Positions 25,294 to 34,049 of a DNA stretch of 64,000 nucleotides are shown in pieces (position 1 is the stretch's first letter; each line of letters begins with the position of its first letter). The stretch spans positions 1 to 64,000 of the forward strand of contig CAMDWI010000016.1 in the NCBI GenBank assembly GCA_945878555.1. The letters are read 5' to 3'. The notes beneath the pieces are model-generated. The model was not told where the DNA came from, did not search any database, and worked only from the letters and a program-made list of their open reading frames with translations. The translations under genes were made by a program, and so were the position numbers. Origin of the DNA: Klebsiella pneumoniae (GTDB taxonomy: Bacteria > Pseudomonadota > Gammaproteobacteria > Eutrophobiales > Eutrophobiaceae).

Positions 25294-25466
25294 TAAATAA
25301 CTGTACCGAAATCCTCTAAAGTTCAGACTTGTAGTCTCCGGAATTCCGTGACAGACCGTTAGCCGCACGGATGCGGCGCCCGAGCGTACATGGATGTATT
25401 CACAGCGTGTCTGGAACGGAATTCCGGAGACTACAAGTCTGAACAGAAATTCGGTACAGTTATTTA
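25294..25466 (+). repeat. Foldback element copy D (short core, perfect arms, outer arms reach a stop codon)
   Basis: Inner arms 25321-25347 and 25418-25444 are 27 bases and perfectly complementary. Inner ends GTGACAGAC (25348-25356) and GTCTGGAAC (25409-25417). After a short asymmetric loop the stem resumes for another perfect 17 bp: 25294-25310 with 25450-25466. The right outer arm covers the last seven bases of the symporter gene, including its stop codon. Confidence 0.9.
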
Positions 25467-26839
25467 GCACACCTTACGTTACGTTCGTAAAGATTCATCA
25501 TCGCATAAACGATGGCACAGCCGGCAACCGCAGTCAGATAGGGAGCTTCCATGTCGATGAGAAATTCGCCGAGCGAAGTCAGGATGATGCCTGTAATCAA
25601 GGTGGCGATGCCGGTCAATTGGCCTCCGCCGCGGACATACAGACCGGCCAGCACACAGACGACAATACCGGAGGAGCCGAAATACGAGGCGAGCTCAACC
25701 AGACCGAAGATGCTGTCACCACCGGCGGCAACGACATAACAGAACAGGCCGCTTAGCACCATGAATCCGCGTGTGATCAGTAGTTTGCGATTTTCAGCGA
25801 TCTCGGGATAGTGACGCAGTAACAGGTTATGGCTGACCAGCGCGGTGGCTGACAACAGGGCGCTGTCGATGGTGGAGAGGATGGCCGAGATCAATGCGCC
25901 GAGAAAGATCACGTAGAGTACGGGTGGCATGATATTCAATGCGAGTGTCGGCAGGAAACTGTCCTGTTCCTCCGGTATCGGTATAAGTTGATAGCCGAAC
26001 AGGGCAATCAATACCGGCATCAACCCGACTATCATGTAGATCCCTGCGGCGACATAACAGGCGCGTCGGGCGATGTCGGCAGAGCGGGTTGCCAGCAGGC
26101 GCGACATGGCCTCCTGGGCTACCAGTGACCCGAAGATCGGTATCATCCAGCCGTCCAGTTGTTGCAACAGACTCTCATCTTCACGAAAGATCTCGAGACG
26201 TGACGGTTCAATCGAGGCGATAGCCGCGCTGAGTCCCCCCGCCTCGCCGATGACCAGATATAACAACAGCGCCAGTCCGATGATGACCACGCTACCTTGT
26301 ATACAATCGGTAAACACATCACCCAGCATACCGCCCAGCGTTGAATAGGTGACAACGATAACAACGGTAATGATCAGACTGATATCCAGTGACAATGCGG
26401 TCGTGCTGGTCAGGATGCTGGCAAAGGCGAGGATCTGGGCAGCGGCCCAGATTAAAGATGTCGGGATCATCGCCAGTGAGGCCAGTTTTTCTGCCGCCGG
26501 TCCAAATCGCTCCCGAAAATAGTCACCCAGGGTGACATAATTACGTGCGCGCATCTGACCGGCGAGAAAAACAGCCATTAAAATCAGGCAAATACCATAA
26601 CCAAACGGGTCAGTACGGCCGCCGGACAGGCCAGAACCGGCCACAGCACCGGCAGATCCGATGACGGTTTCGGCACCAAACCAGGTTGCAAACAGCGAAA
26701 ATGAGCCAAGGCCTATGCCCAGACTGCGTCCCGCCAGCAGGTAATCTGTCTCATTACGTATATAGCGCGAGGCCAGCCAGGCAATATAAAGCTGGAGGGC
26801 GATATAAATACTGAGTGAAAGGATCAGCCAGAGGGACAT
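25460..26839 (-). CDS. Sodium:solute symporter family protein (SSS)
   Basis: 459 residues, about 13 TM segments. SSS hallmarks: YLLAGRSLGIGLGSFSLFATWFG near the N-terminus, and TYSTLGGMLGDVFTDCIQG followed by the helix-7 region, where Na+-site serines are expected (LSTIDSALLSATALVSHNLL). Uptake of an organic substrate with Na+; the substrate (proline, pantothenate, others) cannot be assigned. No histidine-kinase fusion. The last codons lie inside the outer arm of foldback element D. Confidence 0.9.
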   Translation of the reverse strand: MSLWLILSLSIYIALQLYIAWLASRYIRNETDYLLAGRSLGIGLGSFSLFATWFGAETVIGSAGAVAGSGLSGGRTDPFGYGICLILMAVFLAGQMRARNYVTLGDYFRERFGPAAEKLASLAMIPTSLIWAAAQILAFASILTSTTALSLDISLIITVVIVVTYSTLGGMLGDVFTDCIQGSVVIIGLALLLYLVIGEAGGLSAAIASIEPSRLEIFREDESLLQQLDGWMIPIFGSLVAQEAMSRLLATRSADIARRACYVAAGIYMIVGLMPVLIALFGYQLIPIPEEQDSFLPTLALNIMPPVLYVIFLGALISAILSTIDSALLSATALVSHNLLLRHYPEIAENRKLLITRGFMVLSGLFCYVVAAGGDSIFGLVELASYFGSSGIVVCVLAGLYVRGGGQLTGIATLITGIILTSLGEFLIDMEAPYLTAVAGCAIVYAMMNLYERNVRCAK

Positions 26840-26975
26840 GGGTAGCGGGTTATCAGGATCGGTGGTATTGGCGGTATTTAATGTCTGTATGTATTATCAA
26901 CGGGCAAATGAATTATAATCTCTCCCGGGTAATTACAGTAACAACAAAATTATAAAGCAGGGAAGTCCCGTCGAT

Positions 26976-27533
26976 ATGACCAGTTCAGTACGGTTTCTGA
27001 AAAAGTTTTTCAACTCACCCTCTTCAATAGGCAGTATCGTACCCAGCTCACCTGTACTGGTGGCCTCAATCATGGCGGCTGTTGCATGGGAAGAGGCGAA
27101 GGTCATTGTTGAACTCGGCGCGGGCACGGGTGTCGTCACCCGGGCAATCAATAGCAGACGTACAACGGGTTCAGTCTTTATCAGCTTCGAGAAAGATGAG
27201 CAGATGCTGCATGATCTGAAACGACGATCCAGCGATGTCATCATGCGAAAGGACGCGTTCCATGTGCAGGACGAACTGATCACTCTTGGTTATATGCATG
27301 CCGATTGCATCATCTCCTGTCTTCCGTTTGCCAATTTTGATCGACGTCAGCAATCACAACTGCTGGCGAGCATTTACAAGGCCTTGCGTCCTGGAGGCAT
27401 GTTTATCGCGTTCCAGTATTCGCTCCAGTTGCAGTCCCAGCTTGAATCGGTTTATGAAGAAGTGGATTGTCAGTTCGTCATGAGAAATATTCCCCCCGCC
27501 TTTGTCTACGTCTGCCGCAAACAGATACAATAA
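26976..27533 (+). CDS. SAM-dependent methyltransferase (phospholipid methyltransferase PmtA-like)
   Basis: 185 residues. Class I Rossmann methyltransferase: SAM motif VELGAGTGVVTRAI, acidic end of strand 2 (FEKDEQM), and LRPGGMFIAFQYS near strand 6. The N-terminus FLKKFFNSPSSIGSIVPSS is characteristic of PmtA/KsgA-like enzymes acting on phosphatidylethanolamine. Whether this organism makes phosphatidylcholine is unknown. Its stop codon abuts the TTG start of mug. Confidence 0.8.
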   Translation: MTSSVRFLKKFFNSPSSIGSIVPSSPVLVASIMAAVAWEEAKVIVELGAGTGVVTRAINSRRTTGSVFISFEKDEQMLHDLKRRSSDVIMRKDAFHVQDELITLGYMHADCIISCLPFANFDRRQQSQLLASIYKALRPGGMFIAFQYSLQLQSQLESVYEEVDCQFVMRNIPPAFVYVCRKQIQ

Positions 27534-28091
27534 TTGAAGACACTACCTGATTATTTACGTACTCATCTGGACATAGTACTTATCGGTCTGAACCCGTCAC
27601 CCATCTCGGTCAATGCCGGTTATTATTATGCCAACCCGCGTAATCGCTTCTGGGCAGCCCTGAATGGTTCTCGGTTGATAGGGGAAACGCTGCAACCGGG
27701 CGAACCGGCGATGCGCCGGATGTTCAACGACTACGCCATCGGATTTACTGACATCGTCAAACGGCCCACCCCGATGGGCAATGAGTTGCGTGCTGTCGAT
27801 TTTCGCAAGGGCGCGGCGGAATTGAAACAGAAGCTACTCGACTGCCGGCCCCGGATTGCCTGGTTTAATGGCATTATCAACTTCAGTCATTATCTCAGGT
27901 ACGCCGAGTCAATGAGGATTCCGATCAACTGTGGCGCACAGGATTATGTATTGGGCAAGACCCGATTTTTTGTGACACCCAACCCCAGTCCGGCCAATGC
28001 CAGTTATTCGCTCGCTGATTTGATTGGGCATTACAATGCACTGGCAGATTTCAGGTCTGGGCTACGATCCGGTGTCGGGACTGCCAGCTAG
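27534..28091 (+). CDS. mug: G/U mismatch-specific uracil-DNA glycosylase Mug
   Basis: 185 residues of the MUG/TDG family: LIGLNPSPISVNAGYYYANP (motif 1; the Asn of GLNPS is catalytic), RNRFWAAL, DIVKRPT, and C-terminal VTPNPSPANASYS. Removes uracil and ethenocytosine opposite G. Translation starts at TTG 27534, immediately after the TAA of the methyltransferase, implying translational coupling. The C-terminal tail after LIGHYNAL is short and basic. Confidence 0.92.
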   Translation: MKTLPDYLRTHLDIVLIGLNPSPISVNAGYYYANPRNRFWAALNGSRLIGETLQPGEPAMRRMFNDYAIGFTDIVKRPTPMGNELRAVDFRKGAAELKQKLLDCRPRIAWFNGIINFSHYLRYAESMRIPINCGAQDYVLGKTRFFVTPNPSPANASYSLADLIGHYNALADFRSGLRSGVGTAS

Positions 28092-28275
28092 CGGGAGTCT
28101 TGTTGTAACAGGTAATGTTTTTACATGGAGTGAGCGGGATTTGTTCAGCTCATTTCATCTGTTCGTCATATTTTGATCTTAAATCTGCAACAGGAGGATC
28201 ACCCCCCTGACACATGGCATCGTTAAATTACTCCGCGGCATAACAACGTAGCCATCTCCTGGAGGAAAATACACA

Positions 28276-30123
28276 ATGCGACATGATGATGAAAACAGTA
28301 ACACCAGTAATAACCTGCATTTTCACGAGGTCCTGACCGATCGACTGTCACGACGCAAGGTCCTGATAGGTGGCATGAGTACTGCGGCCGCGACATTTAT
28401 GACCTTATCGGGGGCTGTCAGTGCAGATGATTTCCGTAAGGGACATGGCAAGAAAAAATTGATCAACTTTTCTCCCGTACCGGTGGCAGGTGGTGGCGGA
28501 GCGATACCGCGTATTTCAGCCGACTATGAATATGATGTTCTGATTCCCTGGGGCGACCCGATCCAACCCGGAGGTCCGGTCTTTAATTATCCTCCGAGCT
28601 CTGCGGATCAGGCCCTGCAGATTGGTATAGGCCATGACGGCATGTGGTTTTTCCCCATGCCCCGCAAGAATGGCGATGATGATGATGATCGCAATAAAAA
28701 GAATGACCATGGTTTGCTGGTCATTAACCATGAATTCGGTGATAACCGTCATGTGTTCGGCAAAAATGCACCGGCCGGTCTGGAAGATGTGCGTATCTCC
28801 CAGCATGCGCATGGTGTGTCCGTAGTCGAGATCCGCAAGTCGCGCGGTAAATGGCGGACGGTCATTAGTAAATATGCCAGACGTGTACATGGTAATACCG
28901 AGGTGACCTTCAGTGGTCCGGTTGCCGGACACCCACTGTTGCAGACGCCGGCAGGCAATACCCCGAAGGGTACGCTGAATAATTGTGGAAATGGTTACAC
29001 CCCCTGGGGTACCTATCTGACCTGCGAAGAGAATTTTAATGGTTACTTTGGTGCCACTGGACCCTGGACCGCAAATGCAAACCAGCAACGATACGGTTTC
29101 AGTGCAGGTGGTTTTGGTTATGGCTGGGATGACTACGATGCGCGCTTTGACCTGTCCAACCCGGACTATGTGAATGAGGAAAACCGGTTTGGCTGGATGG
29201 TCGAGATAGACCCGTTCAAGCCGTGGGAGGCCCCGGTAAAACGTACTGCGCTGGGCCGGTTCAAACACGAGGGATTTGCCTACGCCATCGGTCGAGGTGG
29301 ACGTCTGGTCGGCTATATGGGTGATGATGAGGCCAACGACTATATCTACAAGTATGTCTCTGCGGGTAACTGGAAGAGCATGCGTGCGCAGGGTAAGAGT
29401 CCGCTGGATGAGGGTAAGCTTTATGTCGCCCGCTTTGACGCGGATGGCAGGGGTGAGTGGCTGGAACTGACCATCAATAATCCGGTACTGGGCGCTGCAT
29501 TTGCCTCACAGGCAGAACTGCTGACCTACGTACGTCGTGCCGGAGATTTACTTGGAGCGACACCGATGGACCGACCGGAATGGACTACGGTTGCGCCGAA
29601 CGGTTATGTATATTGCACGCTGACCAATAATAGTGGACGCACCGTGCCGAACGCGGCGAATCCACTGGCACCGAATGCTGATGGTCATATCATCCGCTGG
29701 AAGGACGATGATCAGTATGTCGGTACCGGCTTTGAGTGGGACATCTTTATGCTCGCCAGGGATACGCATGGCACCGAGGACACGTTCAGTGATCCGGATG
29801 GACTGTGGGCAGACCCGGATGGTCGTCTGTTTATCCAGACCGACGGTGGGCAGAAAGACGGCCTGAACTGCCAGATGCTGGTGGCCGACACGGTGACCGG
29901 TGAACTGCGCCGACTGTTTGAAGGTGTGAAGTTTGATGAAATCACCGGTGTGGCGGTCACTCCGGATCGCCGGACCATGTTCATCAATATCCAGCACCCG
30001 GGTAATGGCAGTCCTGCCGCGACCAACTTCCCGGTGATGAACGGTACGCCCGACGGTATCACTGTCCCGCGCGATGCGACGATAGTCATCACCCGCAAGG
30101 ACGGTGGCATCATCGGTTCCTGA
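28276..30123 (+). CDS. PhoX-type secreted phosphatase (DUF839), Tat substrate
   Basis: 615 residues. Tat signal SRRKVLIGGMSTAAATFMTL at about residues 29-50 then SAVSA-type cleavage. The mature protein follows the PhoX beta-propeller layout: GLLVINHEFGD, AHGVSVVEIRK, NNCGNGYTPWGTYLTCEENF (the conserved CEEN region), RFKHEGFAYAIG, and late TFSDPDGLWADPDGRLFIQTDG with DGLNCQMLV. PhoX enzymes are Ca/Fe-dependent alkaline phosphatases exported folded. A Pho box was not seen in the 184-base upstream gap; GGAGG lies 11 bases before the ATG. Poly-Asp stretch (GDDDDDRNKK) is unusual. Confidence 0.88.
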   Translation: MRHDDENSNTSNNLHFHEVLTDRLSRRKVLIGGMSTAAATFMTLSGAVSADDFRKGHGKKKLINFSPVPVAGGGGAIPRISADYEYDVLIPWGDPIQPGGPVFNYPPSSADQALQIGIGHDGMWFFPMPRKNGDDDDDRNKKNDHGLLVINHEFGDNRHVFGKNAPAGLEDVRISQHAHGVSVVEIRKSRGKWRTVISKYARRVHGNTEVTFSGPVAGHPLLQTPAGNTPKGTLNNCGNGYTPWGTYLTCEENFNGYFGATGPWTANANQQRYGFSAGGFGYGWDDYDARFDLSNPDYVNEENRFGWMVEIDPFKPWEAPVKRTALGRFKHEGFAYAIGRGGRLVGYMGDDEANDYIYKYVSAGNWKSMRAQGKSPLDEGKLYVARFDADGRGEWLELTINNPVLGAAFASQAELLTYVRRAGDLLGATPMDRPEWTTVAPNGYVYCTLTNNSGRTVPNAANPLAPNADGHIIRWKDDDQYVGTGFEWDIFMLARDTHGTEDTFSDPDGLWADPDGRLFIQTDGGQKDGLNCQMLVADTVTGELRRLFEGVKFDEITGVAVTPDRRTMFINIQHPGNGSPAATNFPVMNGTPDGITVPRDATIVITRKDGGIIGS

Positions 30124-30152
30124 TCGAGGACCACAGTAACAGGCAACAAGGA

Positions 30153-30183
30153 AACGCCCCGGCACCACCGGGGCGTTTTTTTA
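30153..30183 (+). terminator. Rho-independent terminator after phoX-like gene
   Basis: AACGCCCCGG pairs with CCGGGGCGTT, 5-base loop, followed by seven T. Starts 29 bases past the stop codon and separates the phosphatase gene from the operon at 30330. Confidence 0.93.
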
Positions 30184-30263
30184 TGCCTGATAGTACAACA
30201 CAAGACCTTTGACGGACTTTCGGGACGGTAAATCGATCACACTTTGCTGTCAGGACGGTCCTT

Positions 30264-30280
30264 GTTAAGTAATTCTTAAG
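30264..30280 (+). promoter_or_regulatory. PmrA-box-like direct repeat upstream of the ten-gene operon
   Basis: GTTAAG-TAATT-CTTAAG: two hexamers spaced by exactly five bases, fitting the PmrA consensus YTTAAK-N5-YTTAAK with one deviation (first base G). It ends 49 bases before the first start codon; a weak -10-like CATAGT lies at 30303-30308. The operon itself encodes a PmrA/QseB-type regulator and an EptA enzyme, the classical PmrA target, so autoregulation is the natural reading. Confidence 0.6.
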
Positions 30281-30329
30281 ATTTCCTCCCTAAACTTCTG
30301 CCCATAGTCACACAGGCAGGATTTCAGGC

Positions 30330-31037
30330 ATGAGCGCATTAACTGCAGTTGATTGGCAAAGACCCCATTTTGTGGGCAAATTATTGCTGAAACTCCCGTT
30401 TGTCACCCAATCCAGTTTTGTCCTGCAACGACCCGACAGCCCTGATCGCCAACAGTTTGAAAAATGTGTATCTGAAAAATTCAGTGAGAGTTATGGTGCC
30501 CGGATACAACAATTCCTGCCCTATCTGCTCGGGCTGATGAGTCAGGACAATCGGATCAGTGCGGTTGTAGGCATTCGTCCGGCCGAGAGCGGTCCGCTAT
30601 TTCTGGAGCAGTATCTGCCTTACCCGATAGAGCAGCAGATAGGTCTCTTGTACCACGATGTAGTTGCCAGACATGACATTGTTGAACTGGGCAATCTGGT
30701 CTCCGCCTGGCGCGGCAGCAGCCATATGATATTTCTATACCTTGCCGCAATGCTGGGCAGGACAAAACGTGAGTGGATGGTGTTTACCTCGACACGCGAG
30801 GTGGAGAAATTACTGGCGAAACTGAATTACACCCCGGTAGTTCTCGGCGATGCGGACCCGGAAAAACTGATCGGCCCACGCGAAATCTGGGGCAGTTATT
30901 ATGAGCATACCCCACGGGTGATGCTTGGTCACGTGCCAACCGCAATGGCTATCATGCAACAAGACCCGTATACCCGGGAGATACTTGCACATTTTGGTCC
31001 GTCGCTGGACGTGCTTGCCGCCGGATTTCCAGTCTGA
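30330..31037 (+). CDS. Thermostable haemolysin (delta-VPH-like) family protein, possible acyltransferase fold
   Basis: 235 residues of the T_hemolysin family named for Vibrio delta-VPH. Recognisable stretches: AVVGIRPAESGPLFLEQYLPYPIEQQI, IVELGNLVSAWRGSSHMIFLYLAAML, and WMVFTSTREVEKLLAKL. As I recall the family is placed in the GNAT-like clan, which would make it an acyltransferase rather than a pore former; this is memory, not shown here. No signal peptide. First gene of the operon; its TGA overlaps the ATG of the acyl-AMP ligase by one base, so the two act together. Confidence 0.85.
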   Translation: MSALTAVDWQRPHFVGKLLLKLPFVTQSSFVLQRPDSPDRQQFEKCVSEKFSESYGARIQQFLPYLLGLMSQDNRISAVVGIRPAESGPLFLEQYLPYPIEQQIGLLYHDVVARHDIVELGNLVSAWRGSSHMIFLYLAAMLGRTKREWMVFTSTREVEKLLAKLNYTPVVLGDADPEKLIGPREIWGSYYEHTPRVMLGHVPTAMAIMQQDPYTREILAHFGPSLDVLAAGFPV

Positions 31038-32539
31038 TGAACAGCGTAGTCATGGAACGCCTGATCGAGCATGCCAGTGAGTCACCGCACAGGACAGCGC
31101 TGCTCGCCGGTGATCAGCAGATTAGTTACAAGGAATTATTGAATCGTGTGTTCGGCATGTCTGATTTTCTGAAGCAGACGCGACAGGACACGATCGGGAT
31201 CTATCTGGAAAACAGTATCGACTGGGTCATTGTGGATCTGGCAGCGATGTGGTCCGGGGTCGTCTGCGTACCCTTGCCGGGTTTCTTTTCCGATCAACAG
31301 TTATCACATGTTATCAATGCGGCCGGTATAACCCTGGTATTTTGCAGCGACACCCATCGGTTCAGCCGACTGGGTCTGAAGTTTTCCTCTTGCCGCACGA
31401 TTGAGGGTATCTCGACACTGTTTCTGGCGGCGAGTCAGACTGACACGCCGCGCATGATCGGCCCGACGAAGATGACATTTACCTCCGGCACGACTGGCCA
31501 GCCGAAGGGTGTATGTCTGCCACAAACAGTCATCGACAATATCTGTCTGGCGCTGGTGCGACGCCTGGGTCATCTGCCTGCACGCAATCATTTATGTGTA
31601 TTGCCCCTGTCGACCCTGCTGGAAAACATCGCCGGACTTTATGTGCCCTTGATACACGGAAAGACCGTCCTGATTCAGACTGCACCAGAGCTCGGTTTTA
31701 CCGGCAGTTCCAGTCTGGATATTCGCCAGTTTGTCGGGGCGTTGAATCGCTTGCAGCCCGACAGCATGATCCTGCTGCCACAATTGCTCGCAGGCCTGGT
31801 ACAGGCACAGCAGGTCGGCATGAAACTCGACTATACGTCCGTCTTTATCGCGCTTGGTGGTGGCAAGACCTCACCGGACCTGATCAACCGCGCCCGCGCG
31901 CAGGGCTTGCCGGTATATGAAGGATATGGCCTGTCTGAATGTGCCTCCGTGGTCAGCCTGAATACGCCCGGGCAGGATCGTATTGGCAGCGTCGGCAAGC
32001 CACTTGATCATATCGAAATAAAAATTGAAAACGGCGAGATCCTGGTCCGTGGTAATAATCATGCCGGTTATCTGAACGGTGGTCCGGTTACAGAAGACTG
32101 GCTGCATACCGGTGACCTCGGACATCTCGACACTGACGGTTTCCTGTTTGTGACCGGACGTTGCAAGGATCTGATCATCAGCAGTTTTGGCAGAAACATT
32201 TCACCGGAATGGGTGGAAAGCGAGGTGCTGGCCGACCCGCTGTTCAGACAGTGCCTGTTATTTGGTGAAGCCCGGGCCTGGTGCGGTGCGATCGTGGTTA
32301 CTGCCAATGACCAGATCCCAAGCAGTCTGATCTGGCAGCAGCTTGAGGCGATCAACTTGCGTCTGCCGGATTACGCACGGATTAAATGCTGGATACGTGC
32401 TATAGAACCTTTCAGTACCGTTAATGGATTTCTGACCAGTAACGGCCGTCCGCGCCGCTCGCAGATACTGTCGGACTATCGTGAGCAGATAAACACGCTT
32501 TATTCAACTGACCATGAGGTGCGACATGACGTTTTATAA
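31037..32539 (+). CDS. AMP-dependent acyl synthetase/ligase with altered C-terminal lysine motif
   Basis: 500 residues, ANL superfamily. P-loop MTFTSGTTGQPKGVCLP, A5 motif YEGYGLSECASVV, A7-A8 LHTGDLGHLDTDGFLFVTGR. In the C-terminal subdomain the usual catalytic lysine motif of long-chain acyl-CoA synthetases (LTPTxKLKR) reads LTSNGRPRR, with arginine at the lysine position. Adenylation of a fatty or other carboxylic acid is expected, but the altered motif may slow adenylation or favour the thioester half-reaction. Starts on the last base of the haemolysin-family gene and overlaps the next gene by 14 bases. Confidence 0.87.
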   Translation: MNSVVMERLIEHASESPHRTALLAGDQQISYKELLNRVFGMSDFLKQTRQDTIGIYLENSIDWVIVDLAAMWSGVVCVPLPGFFSDQQLSHVINAAGITLVFCSDTHRFSRLGLKFSSCRTIEGISTLFLAASQTDTPRMIGPTKMTFTSGTTGQPKGVCLPQTVIDNICLALVRRLGHLPARNHLCVLPLSTLLENIAGLYVPLIHGKTVLIQTAPELGFTGSSSLDIRQFVGALNRLQPDSMILLPQLLAGLVQAQQVGMKLDYTSVFIALGGGKTSPDLINRARAQGLPVYEGYGLSECASVVSLNTPGQDRIGSVGKPLDHIEIKIENGEILVRGNNHAGYLNGGPVTEDWLHTGDLGHLDTDGFLFVTGRCKDLIISSFGRNISPEWVESEVLADPLFRQCLLFGEARAWCGAIVVTANDQIPSSLIWQQLEAINLRLPDYARIKCWIRAIEPFSTVNGFLTSNGRPRRSQILSDYREQINTLYSTDHEVRHDVL

Positions 32540-33191
32540 CCAGCTTTTACAGCAGACGGAAACTGGCAGACAGTATTTGCTTGGTTCGCCGATCATTGCA
32601 CGGACCATGCAGGGTGAGATCAGCGTGCAGGATTATATCGCGTTCCTCACCCAGGCCTATTACCACGTCAGGCATACAGTACCATTGCTGATGTCTGTGG
32701 GCGCACGACTGGATGACAGTCGTGAATGGTTACGCCTCGCGGTAGCAGAGTATATCGAGGAGGAACTGGGCCATCAGGAATGGATCCTGAATGATATCCG
32801 TGCCTGTGGTAGCGACAGCGAGGCCGTCCGTCATGGCAGACCGGGTCAGGAGACCGAGCTGATGGTCGCCTATGCCTACGATACGATTAATCGCGTAAAT
32901 CCGCTCGGGTTTTTCGGCATGGTGCTGGTACTGGAAGGCACCAGTGTCAATCTCGCCACGCGCGCCGCTGACCAGATCCAACACAAGCTGGGCCTGCCGC
33001 TATCGGCATTCAGTTATCTGCGGTCGCATGGCAGTCTGGATCAGGAGCACATTCACTTTTTCGAAAATCTGATGAATCGCGTTGAAGACGGGCGCGACCA
33101 GCTGGCCATCATTCATGCGGCGAATATGTTTTACCGGCTCTATGCGGAGATATTCCGTTCGCTGGATCATCCCCGGGCGCAAGCAGCCTGA
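32526..33191 (+). CDS. Haem-oxygenase-like diiron oxidase/oxygenase (TenA/PqqC-like fold)
   Basis: 221 residues, all-helical. Candidate metal ligands match the HDO pattern: glutamate and histidine in EYIEEELGHQEW, glutamate in LVLEGTSVN, and H-x3-D-x2-H in LRSHGSLDQEHIHFF. HDO enzymes such as UndA act on fatty acids and others on amines or amino acids; TenA thiaminase residues are not evident. ATG 32526 is preferred because GAGGTG lies at 32516-32521; 32514 is the alternative. Overlaps the ligase gene, which suggests the ligase product or a related acyl chain is its substrate. Confidence 0.82.
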   Translation: MTFYNQLLQQTETGRQYLLGSPIIARTMQGEISVQDYIAFLTQAYYHVRHTVPLLMSVGARLDDSREWLRLAVAEYIEEELGHQEWILNDIRACGSDSEAVRHGRPGQETELMVAYAYDTINRVNPLGFFGMVLVLEGTSVNLATRAADQIQHKLGLPLSAFSYLRSHGSLDQEHIHFFENLMNRVEDGRDQLAIIHAANMFYRLYAEIFRSLDHPRAQAA

Positions 33192-33212
33192 AACTTAACA
33201 CAGAGCGAGATC

Positions 33213-34019
33213 ATGATTGAGAACAAGACAGTGTTACTGACCGGGGCTGCCGGCGGAATCGGTTCCGAAATAGTACGTCTGCTGGCAGACGAGGGGGCAA
33301 AACTGGTGCTGGTTGATCGTGACCCAAGGGCACTTGAAAGGGTGGCCGGAACGGTACAGACCAACTGGAATAATGTGAAGCTGGTTGCCACGGACATAGG
33401 CAGTGCCAGTGGCAGGGAAAAAGTGCTGGCGGCGCTTGACGCGGAAGGCGGGAGACTCGACATCCTGATCAACTGTGCCGGCATAAACAGTTTTGGTTTG
33501 CTGGAGAATACCGATGAGTCTGTGATTGAGGCGATGATCAATATCAATATCGCCGCGCCTATACTGCTGACGCGACTATGTCTGCCTTTGCTCGGCCGTT
33601 CAGGTGCTGGACATATCCTCAATATCGGCTCGACGTTTGGTTCAATCGGATATGCCGGTTTTGTGGTCTACAGTACAACCAAGTTTGCAATCCGCGGCTT
33701 TACCGAATCATTGCGACGCGAGCTTGCAGATACATCCATCCGTGTCAGCTATATCGCCCCGCGGGCCACCAAAACGCCGTTGAATACCGGGCCGGTTTAT
33801 CAGTTGAATGCCGCACTTGGTGTGAAGATGGATGATCCGGCACGGGTGGCGGCCGAGGTGTCCGCCATCCTGCAGCAAGGCAAGGGGGTGGATCGCTATC
33901 TGGGCTGGCCGGAAAAGCTGTTTGTCCGCATCAACAGTGTGTTGCCTGGTGTGGTTAACGGTTCCCTGCGTAAACAATTGAAAACAATCAGGCATTTTGC
34001 CGGTTTGACGGACAAATAA
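33213..34019 (+). CDS. Short-chain dehydrogenase/reductase
   Basis: 268 residues, classical SDR: nucleotide-binding TGAAGGIGSE, NNAG-equivalent NCAGIN, catalytic S in NIGSTFGSIGYAGF, and YSTTKFA for Tyr and Lys. The C-terminal part (RYLGWPEKLFVRINSVLPGVV) resembles SDRs working on lipophilic ketones. NAD(P)H-dependent reduction of a keto or aldehyde intermediate made by the neighbouring ligase and oxidase is a fair guess. Third position of a functional set; 21 bases after the oxidase gene. Confidence 0.88.
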   Translation: MIENKTVLLTGAAGGIGSEIVRLLADEGAKLVLVDRDPRALERVAGTVQTNWNNVKLVATDIGSASGREKVLAALDAEGGRLDILINCAGINSFGLLENTDESVIEAMININIAAPILLTRLCLPLLGRSGAGHILNIGSTFGSIGYAGFVVYSTTKFAIRGFTESLRRELADTSIRVSYIAPRATKTPLNTGPVYQLNAALGVKMDDPARVAAEVSAILQQGKGVDRYLGWPEKLFVRINSVLPGVVNGSLRKQLKTIRHFAGLTDK

Positions 34020-34049
34020 TCTATCCATTATCAAACGAGGACACAAAAC

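Noticed and set aside
25189-25470. N-terminal extension of DbpA
   Set aside because: The frame runs through foldback element D and has no similarity to the family; ATG 25188 gives the normal DbpA length.
28516-29268. 250-codon minus-strand frame opposite the phoX-like gene
   Set aside because: Composition is the mirror of the PhoX frame, with no recognisable domain.
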